From Mangrovimonas xylaniphaga (GTDB lineage Bacteria > Bacteroidota > Bacteroidia > Flavobacteriales > Flavobacteriaceae), in assembly GCF_001280435.1 (NCBI RefSeq), contig NZ_LBIP01000018.1, positions 496,001-560,000 of the forward strand: a DNA stretch of 64,000 nt, in the 5' to 3' direction. A model generated the notes under the pieces. It made no database searches, was not told the DNA's origin, and saw only the letters and a program-made list of their open reading frames with translations. The position numbers and the translations under genes are program-made. Shown in pieces: positions 53,417 to 61,863 of the stretch; the first letter of the stretch is position 1, and every line of letters starts with the position of its first letter.

Positions 53417-54193
53417 ATGAAAACTCCTACCTCTTCGAATTTACCCAAAAGAATAGTACAATATAGCGCAATGGCAATGACTTTAATGAGCTCGACAAAT
53501 GTATTGGGACAAATTGTTTATACTGATATAGATCCAGATATAACCACACCAAACTACAACTTGGATCTCAACAATGATAGTACTGATGATTTTCAATTTG
53601 ACATATCTGATTCTTTGGAAACTTGGGTTAATATACAACCTCAAAATTCTAATGCTGTTTTGGGAGGATATGGACCTTGGTATGGTTCACCAAATGTCTT
53701 AAACAATGGCCAAGTCATCAGTTCTGGCCAATCTGCATGGATAACGGCAGGGATATTTATGTGTAACGGATCATGGGGATACTGGTGTGGCAAAACCGAC
53801 AAATATGTTGGTTTGCGATTCAAGATAGGGTTAAACACACACTATGGCTGGGTAAGGCTCGATGTAAACATGAATACTTTTACCATTAAGGATTACGCCT
53901 ATAATGGAACTCCTAACGAACCTATTAATGCAGGGCAGACCACGTTAAATGTTAAAGATTTCGATTTAAAAGGAATTAAGTTGGTTTCCCTAACCAACCA
54001 AATTCAGCTTTACAACTTACCTGAACCACTGGATTACAGAGTATTTTCTATAACCGGACAAATTATCCTTGAAGGCAAAACCGAAGAAAACACATTTATA
54101 ATTAACACCAATACATTTGCAAAAGGTGTATATATCATCGAACTGTTGGATAAACAATCTAATTCTACATTAAAAAAGAAAATTGTCATTTAA
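53417..54193 (+). CDS. Type IX-secreted protein, tandem paralogue 2
   Basis: 258 residues, the closest relative of paralogue 1 by eye: same DPDITT, DSTDDFQFDI, FMCNGSWGYWCGKTDKY and LKKKIVI segments. The two Cys residues near 119 and 128 are kept and could form a disulfide. It starts 13 bases after paralogue 1 and probably shares its message. Secreted by T9SS; function unknown. Confidence 0.85.
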   Translation: MKTPTSSNLPKRIVQYSAMAMTLMSSTNVLGQIVYTDIDPDITTPNYNLDLNNDSTDDFQFDISDSLETWVNIQPQNSNAVLGGYGPWYGSPNVLNNGQVISSGQSAWITAGIFMCNGSWGYWCGKTDKYVGLRFKIGLNTHYGWVRLDVNMNTFTIKDYAYNGTPNEPINAGQTTLNVKDFDLKGIKLVSLTNQIQLYNLPEPLDYRVFSITGQIILEGKTEENTFIINTNTFAKGVYIIELLDKQSNSTLKKKIVI

Positions 54194-54236
54194 TCAAAAA
54201 TAAATTAACCTGATATTTTTAAACACTTTAAAAGCT

Positions 54237-55010
54237 ATGAAAACTCCAACCTCTTCAAATTTATCCAAAAGCATTGCCCAATATAGCGCTATGGCATTGG
54301 CTTTAAACGGCTCCACAAATGTATTGGGACAAATTGTTTATACCGATGTTGATCCTGATATTACCGGTACTTTTTATAATTTAAACACGAATAATGACAA
54401 TACCAATGATTTCCAAATTCAAATGGTATTCCCATGGGGTAATATTGTATATCTCCAAACTTTAAACACCAATTCCTTTATGGGAACCGAGAATGGATAC
54501 AATTGGATTTTAACAACCCCTCTAGATATTGGACAAGCCATTAGTTCTGGACAAAACTGGTTTCAGGGCAATGGATTTATTGCTGGGGGCTATTCAACTT
54601 CTATTGCTACATCCAATAAATATGTGGGCCTTCGCTTTAAATTAGGTTCAAATACCCATTATGGTTGGGTACGTTTAGATGTAAACGCCAATAACATTAC
54701 CATTAAAGACTACGCCTATAATGCAACCCCAGGAGAATCCATTAATGCTGGACAGAGCACATTAAGTGTTGAAGATTTTAATTTAAAAGACGTAAAAGTG
54801 GTTTCCAAAAACAATAAAATTGAGCTATATAACCTATCAGAACAATTGGATTACAGATTGTTTTCCATAACCGGACAAATTGTGCTAGAGGGCAAAACCG
54901 AAGAAAACACATATACAATTGGCACCAATACACTTGTAAAAGGTGTATATATTATAGAATTATTTGACAAAAAATCGAAATCTGTATTAAGAAAGAAGAT
55001 TGTGATTTGA
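54237..55010 (+). CDS. Type IX-secreted protein, tandem paralogue 3
   Basis: 257 residues, with the same frame as paralogues 1-2 (N-terminal QYSAMALALNGSTNVLGQIV, YTDVDPDIT, HYGWVRLDVN, sorting domain ending RKKIVI). The middle differs: the CNGxWGxWCG segment is replaced by FIAGGYSTSIATSNKY and lacks both Cys. This is the most divergent copy. It sits 43 bases after copy 2, before a terminator. Confidence 0.85.
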   Translation: MKTPTSSNLSKSIAQYSAMALALNGSTNVLGQIVYTDVDPDITGTFYNLNTNNDNTNDFQIQMVFPWGNIVYLQTLNTNSFMGTENGYNWILTTPLDIGQAISSGQNWFQGNGFIAGGYSTSIATSNKYVGLRFKLGSNTHYGWVRLDVNANNITIKDYAYNATPGESINAGQSTLSVEDFNLKDVKVVSKNNKIELYNLSEQLDYRLFSITGQIVLEGKTEENTYTIGTNTLVKGVYIIELFDKKSKSVLRKKIVI

Positions 55011-55031
55011 TAAGAAACATATCAAACCAAA

Positions 55032-55063
55032 AACAGCCTGTAATTTGCAGGCTGTTCTATTTT
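55032..55063. terminator. Bidirectional terminator
   Basis: A 9-bp stem (55032-55040 with 55048-55056) with a 7-base loop, then TTCTATTTT, between genes ending at 55010 (+) and 55080 (-). Confidence 0.8.
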
Positions 55064-55079
55064 ATGTAGTTGAAAAGTA

Positions 55080-56771
55080 TTATCTCACCAACTTCTTGTA
55101 CTTGATACGTTTTGGCATTAGATCACCTCCCAAACGTTTCTTTTTATTTTCTTCATACTCTGTAAAGCTACCTTCAAAGAAATACACTTGGCTATCGCCT
55201 TCAAAGGCCAAAATATGCGTACAAATACGATCTAAAAACCATCTGTCGTGACTGATGACTACCGCACATCCCGCGAAGTTTTCTAAACCTTCTTCCAAAG
55301 CTCTAAGCGTATTTACATCCAAATCGTTTGTAGGCTCATCCAAAAGCAATACGTTTCCTTCTTCCTTCAGCGTCATCGCTAAATGCAAACGGTTACGTTC
55401 ACCACCAGAAAGTAAGCTCACCTTTTTGTTCTGCTCACTTCCTGAAAAGTTAAATCGGCTTAAATAGGCTCGAGAATTTACTTGACGCCCTCCCATCATG
55501 ATCAACTCCTGTTCATCACTGAAGTTTTGCCAAATCGATTTTTCAGGATCAATGTTAGAGTGACTCTGATCGACATAGGCAATCTTAGCAGTTTCACCCA
55601 CCACAAATTCACCTTTGTCTGGAGTTTCTTCCCCCATAATCATTCTAAAAATAGTAGTTTTACCAGCACCATTAGGACCAATCACCCCTACAATTCCTGC
55701 TTGTGGTAAGTTAAAATTCAAATCTTCATAAAGCAATTTGTCTCCATAAGCCTTGCTCACACCCACTGCCTCAATAACATTGGTACCCAAACGAGGTCCA
55801 TTTGGAATGTAGATTTCCAATTTTTCATCCAATTGCTTTTGGTCTTGGCTCATCAACTTATCATAATTCTTCAAACGTGCCTTTTGCTTGGTTTGACGTC
55901 CTTTAGCACCTTGACGTACCCATTCCAACTCGCGCTCTAACGTTTTTTGACGTTTAGAGGCCGATTTGCTTTCCTGAGCCAAGCGCTTGGACTTTTGATC
56001 CAACCAAGAAGAATAGTTCCCTTTCCAAGGAATACCTTCCCCTCTATCCAACTCCAAAATCCAACCAGCTACATTATCCAAGAAATATCTATCGTGGGTT
56101 ACAGCAATAACAGTTCCCTTATATTGTGCTAAGTGATGTTCCAACCAATGCACCGATTCGGCATCCAAGTGGTTGGTAGGCTCATCCAATAACAGAACGT
56201 CCGGCTCCTGTAGTAACAAACGACACAAAGCAACCCTACGACGTTCCCCTCCTGATAGCACTCCAATTTTTTTGTCGCCTTCTGGTGTACGAAGCGCATC
56301 CATGGCAATTTCCAATTTGGTATCCAATTCCCATGCATTAGTCGCGTCTATTTGGTCTTGAAGTTCCGCTTGGCGATTCATCAACTTTTCCATTTTATCT
56401 GGATCGCTGTAAACCTCCTCCAAACCAAACATATCGTTGATTTTGTTGTATTCTTCCAAGATGGCCACTGTTTCGGCGGCTCCTTCCCTTACAACTTCCA
56501 TCACCGTTTTATTGTCATCCAATTTTGGCTCTTGTTCCAAATACCCAACAGTATATCCTGGAGAAAACACTACATCTCCTTGGTAATTTTTATCTACGCC
56601 AGCTATAATTTTTAGCAAGGTAGATTTACCAGAACCGTTAAGTCCCAAGATTCCTATTTTAGCCCCATAGAAAAAGCTTAAATAGATATTTTTAAGCACC
56701 GGAGTATTGGCACTTTGAAATGTCTTGGTAACACCAGACATTGAAAAAATCACTTTTTTATCGTCACTCAT
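55080..56771 (-). CDS. ettA: Energy-dependent translational throttle protein EttA (ABC-F)
   Basis: 563 residues with two ABC domains and no membrane helix. Walker A GLNGSGKST (about 40) and GPNGAGKTT (about 350); signatures LSGGERRRVAL (about 170) and LSGGERNRLHL (about 460); Walker B LLLDEPTNHLD and LLLDEPTNDLD. The linker between domains carries the basic PtIM arm region (about 245-320, KGRQTKQKARLKNYDKL), and the length matches EttA rather than Uup or YheS. EttA gates the first peptide bond in response to ADP/ATP ratio on the ribosome. Confidence 0.93.
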   Translation of the reverse strand: MSDDKKVIFSMSGVTKTFQSANTPVLKNIYLSFFYGAKIGILGLNGSGKSTLLKIIAGVDKNYQGDVVFSPGYTVGYLEQEPKLDDNKTVMEVVREGAAETVAILEEYNKINDMFGLEEVYSDPDKMEKLMNRQAELQDQIDATNAWELDTKLEIAMDALRTPEGDKKIGVLSGGERRRVALCRLLLQEPDVLLLDEPTNHLDAESVHWLEHHLAQYKGTVIAVTHDRYFLDNVAGWILELDRGEGIPWKGNYSSWLDQKSKRLAQESKSASKRQKTLERELEWVRQGAKGRQTKQKARLKNYDKLMSQDQKQLDEKLEIYIPNGPRLGTNVIEAVGVSKAYGDKLLYEDLNFNLPQAGIVGVIGPNGAGKTTIFRMIMGEETPDKGEFVVGETAKIAYVDQSHSNIDPEKSIWQNFSDEQELIMMGGRQVNSRAYLSRFNFSGSEQNKKVSLLSGGERNRLHLAMTLKEEGNVLLLDEPTNDLDVNTLRALEEGLENFAGCAVVISHDRWFLDRICTHILAFEGDSQVYFFEGSFTEYEENKKKRLGGDLMPKRIKYKKLVR

Positions 56772-56826
56772 GTGTTTTGAAATATTATTCCATTAAACTA
56801 AAAAGACTCTTAATACTGTAGACTGG

Positions 56827-57009
56827 TTATACCCTTCCTTTAAGTGCATTGAACACCCAAGCTATTGCAAAAAAGCCAACACCAACGGCAGCAAAGCCCC
56901 ATCCCGCTACTTCATTGTACCTAAAAGCACCCAATGCAATTAAACCTATTCCTACAAATATCATAATAGTAGTGGCCCAAGCCAAAACCGTATTTTTGTT
57001 CATCGCCAT
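56827..57009 (-). CDS. CAL67264-family small membrane protein
   Basis: 60 residues from ATG 57009 (or 58 from 57003). A longer open frame back to 57090 has an unconvincing N-terminus. Two membrane helices (about 10-28 and 36-53) with GWGFAAVGVGFFAIAWVFNALKGRV, as in a Flavobacteriaceae-specific family I recall as CAL67264. Function unknown. It lies between the ettA and pirin genes on the same strand. Confidence 0.7.
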   Translation of the reverse strand: MAMNKNTVLAWATTIMIFVGIGLIALGAFRYNEVAGWGFAAVGVGFFAIAWVFNALKGRV

Positions 57010-57117
57010 AATCTCTATTAAATTTAGATCGTTAGTCGAGTACAAATATCGTGTTTTTAAACTAAAAAATGCGCCACTTTCATGACGCATTTATATTTAA
57101 TATATTCTGAAAAAGCC

Positions 57118-57837
57118 CTATATCATTGGTACTTCAATAAATAAAATCTCAGAATTTTCATTGGCTGCTATTTCAAAAGTCTCTGTCTCCCAAATACCAA
57201 TGGCATCTCTAGTATTCAAAACTTGGTCTCCAATTTTAAGTTCCCCATGAATATTCATCACGTAAACTCCGTGGTTAGATGATTTTAATTGATACTCGAA
57301 ACTTTTTCCCTCATCTAGATCAATTCTTGACAAGACGGCATCCTGGTGGATTTTCAAACTTCCTTCAAAATCTTCATCAATAGAAGACACTAAAGTCTGT
57401 AATTTGTTTTTACGCTCGGAAGCATCAAATCCCTTTTGGTCGTAGCGAGGTGCTACATTCTGTTTGTTTGGAAACACCCAAATCTGGAACAAACTTAAAT
57501 GTTTTTCATCCGAACCATTAATCTCGGAATGCTGAACCCCAGTACCTGCCGACATCACCTGCACTTCCCCTGGCAATACAGATTGCCATTCGTTATGCAT
57601 CGAATCTCTATGTTTTAAAACACCTCCCAACGGAATGGTAATAATTTCCATATTATCATGTGGATGTGTCCCAAATCCCATTTTGGGGGCAATAACATCA
57701 TCGTTAAGTACCCTTAAAGCTCCAAAGTGGATCTTTTCTGGATTATAAAATCCTGCAAAACTGAAGGAGTGATTTGCCTGTAACCAACCATGGTTGGCAA
57801 AACCTCTACTATTTGCTTTATGAACTACTGTTTTCAT
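57118..57837 (-). CDS. Pirin family protein
   Basis: 239 residues, bicupin. The N-terminal cupin has metal ligands in FGTHPHDNMEIIT (two His and Glu, about 56-66) and SAGTGVQHSEIN (about 96-107). Bacterial pirins (YhhW type) can act as quercetin 2,3-dioxygenases or redox sensors. It is the last of three minus-strand genes: flavin reductase-like, MarR, pirin, with gaps of 15 and 68 bases; the set is likely controlled by the MarR protein. Confidence 0.92.
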   Translation of the reverse strand: MKTVVHKANSRGFANHGWLQANHSFSFAGFYNPEKIHFGALRVLNDDVIAPKMGFGTHPHDNMEIITIPLGGVLKHRDSMHNEWQSVLPGEVQVMSAGTGVQHSEINGSDEKHLSLFQIWVFPNKQNVAPRYDQKGFDASERKNKLQTLVSSIDEDFEGSLKIHQDAVLSRIDLDEGKSFEYQLKSSNHGVYVMNIHGELKIGDQVLNTRDAIGIWETETFEIAANENSEILFIEVPMI

Positions 57838-57905
57838 TGTAATTTCCTTTCTTTTTTCTTCCGTTTGGAAGATTTATTCAACTTAAATAGTTACTCTAAT
57901 TCTCT

Positions 57906-58343
57906 TTAACGCATTTTATCCAAAAGGTCACTCAATTGACCCGCTTCTTCTTCTGTAAGATTCTTTACCAATTGCACATCAAAATCATCTGCAATTGACT
58001 CTAAAAGCTCCAAACCTTGTTTGGTAATCTCTACAAATACCACCCTTCTGTCGCTCTCGCATGGAATACGTTCAATCAAACCCTTTGCGCATAATTTATC
58101 CATGAGTCTTGTGGCATTGGGTGCACGATCTATCATGCGTTCCTTAATGGTCTGAACCTTTAAAGAGGACTTTGCTCCTTTTAATATTCGCAATATGTTG
58201 TACTGCTGAGGAGAAATGCCAAAAGGCTTGAAAAAATTGTTTTGATGATTTGTTATCCAATTTGATGTATACATCACATTTATCAAAGCCTTTAATTTAT
58301 TGTTGGCAAAACTTGAATTGATGTCTTTTGAAATATCTCCCAT
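57906..58343 (-). CDS. MarR-family transcriptional regulator
   Basis: 145 residues. A winged helix-turn-helix core lies near residues 40-115: ISPQQYNILRILKGAK, LKVQTIKERMIDRAPNATRLMDKLCAKGLIERI, then the wing SDRRVVFVEITKQG. Family members sense aromatic acids, oxidants or quinones and repress nearby genes. The double operator over the promoter of the adjacent reductase gene is its probable target. Middle gene of the three-gene unit. Confidence 0.92.
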   Translation of the reverse strand: MGDISKDINSSFANNKLKALINVMYTSNWITNHQNNFFKPFGISPQQYNILRILKGAKSSLKVQTIKERMIDRAPNATRLMDKLCAKGLIERIPCESDRRVVFVEITKQGLELLESIADDFDVQLVKNLTEEEAGQLSDLLDKMR

Positions 58344-58358
58344 GACTGCAATAGTTTT

Positions 58359-58892
58359 CTATTTTAAAGCTTCCTTTAATTTGGCAACTTCAACCTTTAA
58401 TTGTTCATCTAAATCTTTATTTACTATACTTCCTTCGGAAAAATTATCATTGAAGGATGGTAAGGAAAATTTAGCAACAATATTCGCTCCATGCCTTGGA
58501 AACCTCTCGGAAGCCATACCTAAAACCGAAGCACCTCCTCTTCCTCCAGGCGAAGTAGCCATCAATAACATATGCTTCTCATTGAACACATTTCTATCAA
58601 TCCTGGACATCCAATCAAATAGATTCTTAAAGGCAGCCGTATAAGCGGCATTATGTTCAGCCAATGATATTACTAAACCATCCGCCGATTGCATTTTTTC
58701 CAAAAACAATTTTGCCTTATCAGGATATCCCTGTTCTTTTTCCAAGTCTACCCCAAATAGTGGTACTGTGAAATCATTCAGATCAAGCAATTCAGCTGTA
58801 ACATCTTCCATTTGCTCCAAAGTATACTTTACCAATTGTTTATTGATAGAAGTCTTACTATTACTGCCCGCAAAACCTACAATATGTTTCAT
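58359..58892 (-). CDS. NAD(P)H-dependent FMN reductase-type flavoprotein
   Basis: 177 residues from ATG 58892 (MKHIVGFAGSNSKTSIN), with the phosphate-binding loop of flavodoxin-like FMN reductases. A longer open frame back to 58946 would overlap the operators and promoter, so the shorter start is chosen. Further motifs: LISLAEHNAAYTAAFKNLFDW (about 73-94) and ATSPGGRGGASVLG. Probably reduces quinones or FMN; the partners are the MarR regulator and pirin. First gene of the unit. Confidence 0.88.
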   Translation of the reverse strand: MKHIVGFAGSNSKTSINKQLVKYTLEQMEDVTAELLDLNDFTVPLFGVDLEKEQGYPDKAKLFLEKMQSADGLVISLAEHNAAYTAAFKNLFDWMSRIDRNVFNEKHMLLMATSPGGRGGASVLGMASERFPRHGANIVAKFSLPSFNDNFSEGSIVNKDLDEQLKVEVAKLKEALK

Positions 58893-58903
58893 GATTTTGA
58901 AAT

Positions 58904-58954
58904 TAGTTTCCATGGCAAATATACGACAAAATAAATTATTTTCCAAGGAAACTA
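58904..58954 (-). promoter_or_regulatory. Promoter with twin inverted operator sites, likely MarR-bound
   Basis: The minus-strand promoter has TTG (58946-58944), 20 bases, then TATATTTG (58923-58916), a perfect Bacteroidota promoter. It is covered by two inverted copies of an 18-bp site, TAGTTTCCATGGCAAATA (58904-58921) and TAGTTTCCTTGGAAAATA read on the minus strand (58954-58937), 16 of 18 identical. Centres lie about 33 bases apart, three helical turns. One site spans the -7 and one the -33, so bound repressor would block RNA polymerase. Confidence 0.8.
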
Positions 58955-59052
58955 TTTACATGTAATTTAATATTTCTTATTTATTCTAATCAAAATTTAT
59001 ACTTTCAGCAAAAAACTTATTTTTTTACTTTAGCGAAAATTAAAATTCAGCT

Positions 59053-60681
59053 ATGGACATCAACTTCAACAAAAACGAAGACCACAATAAATTACTACTC
59101 TCCGACTTAAAAAGACGTTTAGCTACTGTGAAATTAGGTGGCGGTAAGAAACGAATAGAAAAACTTCATGAAAAAGGAAAATTATCGGCCCGCGAACGCA
59201 TTGATTACCTTTTGGACAAAAATTCCAAAAGCATTGAAATAGGCGCTTTTGCAGGTGAAGACATGTATAAAGAACATGGCGGCTGCCCTTCCGGAGGTGT
59301 TGTTGTGAAGATAGGTTATATAAAAGGAAAACAATGTATCGTTGTAGCCAATGACCCTACAGTTAAAGCTGGGGCTTGGTTTCCAATCACAGGTAAAAAG
59401 AATTTACGTGCCCAGGAAATAGCCATTGAAAACAAACTTCCTATCATTTATTTAGTAGACAGTGCCGGTGTGTATTTGCCAATGCAGGATGAAATTTTCC
59501 CGGATAAGGAGCATTTTGGAAGAATTTTTAGAAACAATGCCGTGATGAGCAGTATGGGAATAACCCAAATTGCAGCCGTAATGGGAAGCTGTGTTGCTGG
59601 TGGAGCCTATTTGCCAATTATGAGTGATGAAGCATTAATTGTAGATAAAACAGGTAGCATCTTTTTGGCAGGAAGCTATTTGGTAAAAGCTGCCATTGGT
59701 GAAACTATTGACAACGAAACCTTGGGTGGTGCTACAACGCATTGCGAAATTTCAGGTGTTACAGACTATAAAGCCAAAGATGATAAAGATGCTTTGGACA
59801 CTATTAAGAACATCGTAGATAAAATTGGTGATTTTGATAAAGCAGGTTACAATAGAGCTGCAAGCGCAAAGCCTAAAGAATCTCCAGAAGACATCTATGG
59901 AATCCTTCCTAAAAGTCGAGCCGAACAATATGATATGTACGAAATCATTAACCGTTTGGTGGACAATTCAGAATTTGAAGAGTATAAAGCTGGTTATGGA
60001 CAAACCATTATTACTGGCTATGCACGTATAGATGGTTGGGCCGTTGGAATTGTGGCCAATCAACGCAAATTGGTAAAAACCAAAAAAGGTGAAATGCAAT
60101 TTGGAGGCGTCATATATAACGACTCAGCCGACAAGGCCACAAGATTCATTGCCAACTGTAATCAAAAGAAAATCCCATTGGTGTTCCTTCAGGACGTTAC
60201 AGGGTTTATGGTAGGTAGCAAAAGTGAACATTCTGGAATCATCAAAGACGGTGCAAAAATGGTTAATGCCGTGAGCAACTCTGTAGTTCCAAAATTCACC
60301 ATCGTTATTGGAAACAGTTACGGTGCTGGTAATTATGCGATGTGTGGAAAAGCTTACGACCCTAGACTTATTGTGGCTTGGCCCAGTGCGGAACTTGCAG
60401 TGATGAGCGGTAATTCGGCTGCAAAAGTATTGTTACAAATTGAAACAGCTGCTTTAAAGAAACAAGGTGAAACGATCACTAAAGAAAAGGAAGAAGAACT
60501 GTATAAAAAGATCAAAGACCGTTACGATAATCAAGTATCTCCATACTATGCTGCTGCACGTTTATGGACCGATGCCATTATCGATCCTTTGGATACTCGA
60601 ACTTGGATAAGTATGGGCATTGAAGCTGCAAATCATGCCCCTATTGAAAAGCCTTTCAACTTGGGAGTGCTACAGGTATAA
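59053..60681 (+). CDS. Acyl-CoA carboxylase beta subunit (carboxyltransferase)
   Basis: 542 residues, cytoplasmic. Carboxyltransferase N- and C-domains of the propionyl-/methylcrotonyl-CoA carboxylase type: KGKLSARERIDYLLD (about 40-55), GSCVAGGAYLPIMSDEALIV (about 180-200), FLQDVTGFMVGSKSEH (about 380-395) and GNSYGAGNYAMCGKAY (about 417-432) line the CoA sites. It likely transfers CO2 from a biotinyl-alpha subunit to a branched or short acyl-CoA. No alpha subunit is next to it here. Length and motifs fit MCC-beta best, but the substrate cannot be fixed from sequence. Confidence 0.88.
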   Translation: MDINFNKNEDHNKLLLSDLKRRLATVKLGGGKKRIEKLHEKGKLSARERIDYLLDKNSKSIEIGAFAGEDMYKEHGGCPSGGVVVKIGYIKGKQCIVVANDPTVKAGAWFPITGKKNLRAQEIAIENKLPIIYLVDSAGVYLPMQDEIFPDKEHFGRIFRNNAVMSSMGITQIAAVMGSCVAGGAYLPIMSDEALIVDKTGSIFLAGSYLVKAAIGETIDNETLGGATTHCEISGVTDYKAKDDKDALDTIKNIVDKIGDFDKAGYNRAASAKPKESPEDIYGILPKSRAEQYDMYEIINRLVDNSEFEEYKAGYGQTIITGYARIDGWAVGIVANQRKLVKTKKGEMQFGGVIYNDSADKATRFIANCNQKKIPLVFLQDVTGFMVGSKSEHSGIIKDGAKMVNAVSNSVVPKFTIVIGNSYGAGNYAMCGKAYDPRLIVAWPSAELAVMSGNSAAKVLLQIETAALKKQGETITKEKEEELYKKIKDRYDNQVSPYYAAARLWTDAIIDPLDTRTWISMGIEAANHAPIEKPFNLGVLQV

Positions 60682-60740
60682 TTTCCTTATCTCGCTTATT
60701 TTTTGTAATTTAAAGGCTAATAATCAACACTTTATTAGTC

Positions 60741-61163
60741 ATGGGTACCATAAAAACATTGAACAAATGGGCCAATGCACATACCTATTATCCACTGGAT
60801 TTATTACGTATTGTGCTGGGAGTCTTTTTGTTTACAAAGGGCATTAGTTTTATGGCCAATAGCCAAATTTTAATGGACCTCTTCTCTCCTATCCAAAATA
60901 TGGCCGGGGGGATGATAACGGTTCATTATGTTGCACCTGCCCATTTTATCGGCGGTGCTTTAATAGCTTTTGGTCTCCTTACCAGATGGGCCATTATCGC
61001 TCAGCTTCCAATATTAATTGGGGCCATTCTGATTAATTTTGTAGGAGAAATGAATACCACCAATTTGGTGGTGGCCACTATTACACTTTTGGTGTGCATT
61101 TTCTTCTTGTTCTATGGATCAGGAAAACATTCTGCAGATTATTATTTTAAAATGCAGCAATGA
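60741..61163 (+). CDS. DoxX-family membrane protein
   Basis: 140 residues with four membrane helices (about 18-36, 58-80, 85-103, 107-125). The LLRIVLGVFLFTKGISF and GGALIAFGLLTRWAIIAQ segments are typical of DoxX proteins. Roles in the family vary (thiosulfate:quinone oxidoreductase subunits, redox membrane proteins). Alone between the carboxylase and a terminator. Confidence 0.85.
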   Translation: MGTIKTLNKWANAHTYYPLDLLRIVLGVFLFTKGISFMANSQILMDLFSPIQNMAGGMITVHYVAPAHFIGGALIAFGLLTRWAIIAQLPILIGAILINFVGEMNTTNLVVATITLLVCIFFLFYGSGKHSADYYFKMQQ

Positions 61164-61171
61164 GAAGGCAT

Positions 61172-61207
61172 AAAAAAAGCCACTCTTTTAAGAGTGGCTT
61201 TTTTTTA
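61172..61207. terminator. Bidirectional terminator
   Basis: A 10-bp perfect stem (61177-61186 with 61191-61200) with A and T flanks, between genes ending at 61163 (+) and 61220 (-). Confidence 0.93.
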
Positions 61208-61219
61208 CTTATTAAAATT

Positions 61220-61804
61220 CTAAAGTTTATTCAATACTATAACAGATTCCACTGTACTAGTAACTTGAACTCCTTGTTGGCTTTGACTTAAATCTTGAGA
61301 TTGTGTTATTGTTAAGGTTTGTCCATTATTAGTCAAGGTATATTGACCAGTTTGAGCCTCTCCAAGTGCAGAAGTATCTAGACCGTCCACTTCCAATTCA
61401 AATAGAGAACCATCAAATGTAATTGTGTTACCACTTGTTGAATAATTTCCATTCCCATCAACATCTGTAAGTGATGATGTGGTTGTGCCATTATCAACTC
61501 CATTTACAGTCAAATCAGTTTCAATATCATAACTTCCGGCTGAAGTAAACGAATTTTCTGTAAATGTTACTAAATAATCCATATTCACGGCTTCCATAAC
61601 AGCCTCTACATCCATATTCATCCCTCCCATTCCTGTAGAAGTATTCATGGTAGCATTGAAAGAAACTGTATTCCAATCTCCTGACAATTGAGAATTAGCA
61701 ACACCTTCTTCTATATTAGCAAGCTCAGTATCTATAGGTTCATTTTCACAAGTAAATGCCGAAAGAAGCACAAATAATGACAAAAGCATTCCTAATTTTT
61801 TCAT
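61220..61804 (-). CDS. Putative lipoprotein with lipocalin-like domain
   Basis: 194 residues. Signal MKKLGMLLSLFVLLSAFTC; the lipobox (AFTC) is loose, so lipidation is probable but not sure. Beta-rich mature part with a Met/Gly-rich stretch (STGMGGMNMDVEAVMEAVNM) and Thr/Ser/Asn/Asp-rich strands (ITFDGSLFELEV, GQYTLTNNGQTLTI). The pattern matches small flavobacterial lipocalin-like proteins. Function unknown. Confidence 0.75.
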   Translation of the reverse strand: MKKLGMLLSLFVLLSAFTCENEPIDTELANIEEGVANSQLSGDWNTVSFNATMNTSTGMGGMNMDVEAVMEAVNMDYLVTFTENSFTSAGSYDIETDLTVNGVDNGTTTSSLTDVDGNGNYSTSGNTITFDGSLFELEVDGLDTSALGEAQTGQYTLTNNGQTLTITQSQDLSQSQQGVQVTSTVESVIVLNKL

Positions 61805-61863
61805 AACAAAGTAGTTTTTTAGTTAATCAATAGTTTTGAGTTGATTCCACAAACATAAACATT

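Larger units (their letters stand above)
52627..55010 (+). repeat. Tandem triplication of a secreted-protein gene
   Basis: Three consecutive genes of 258, 258 and 257 codons share ordering and motifs over their full length. Copies 1 and 2 are most alike. Such local duplication commonly makes families of cell-surface proteins. Confidence 0.85.
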
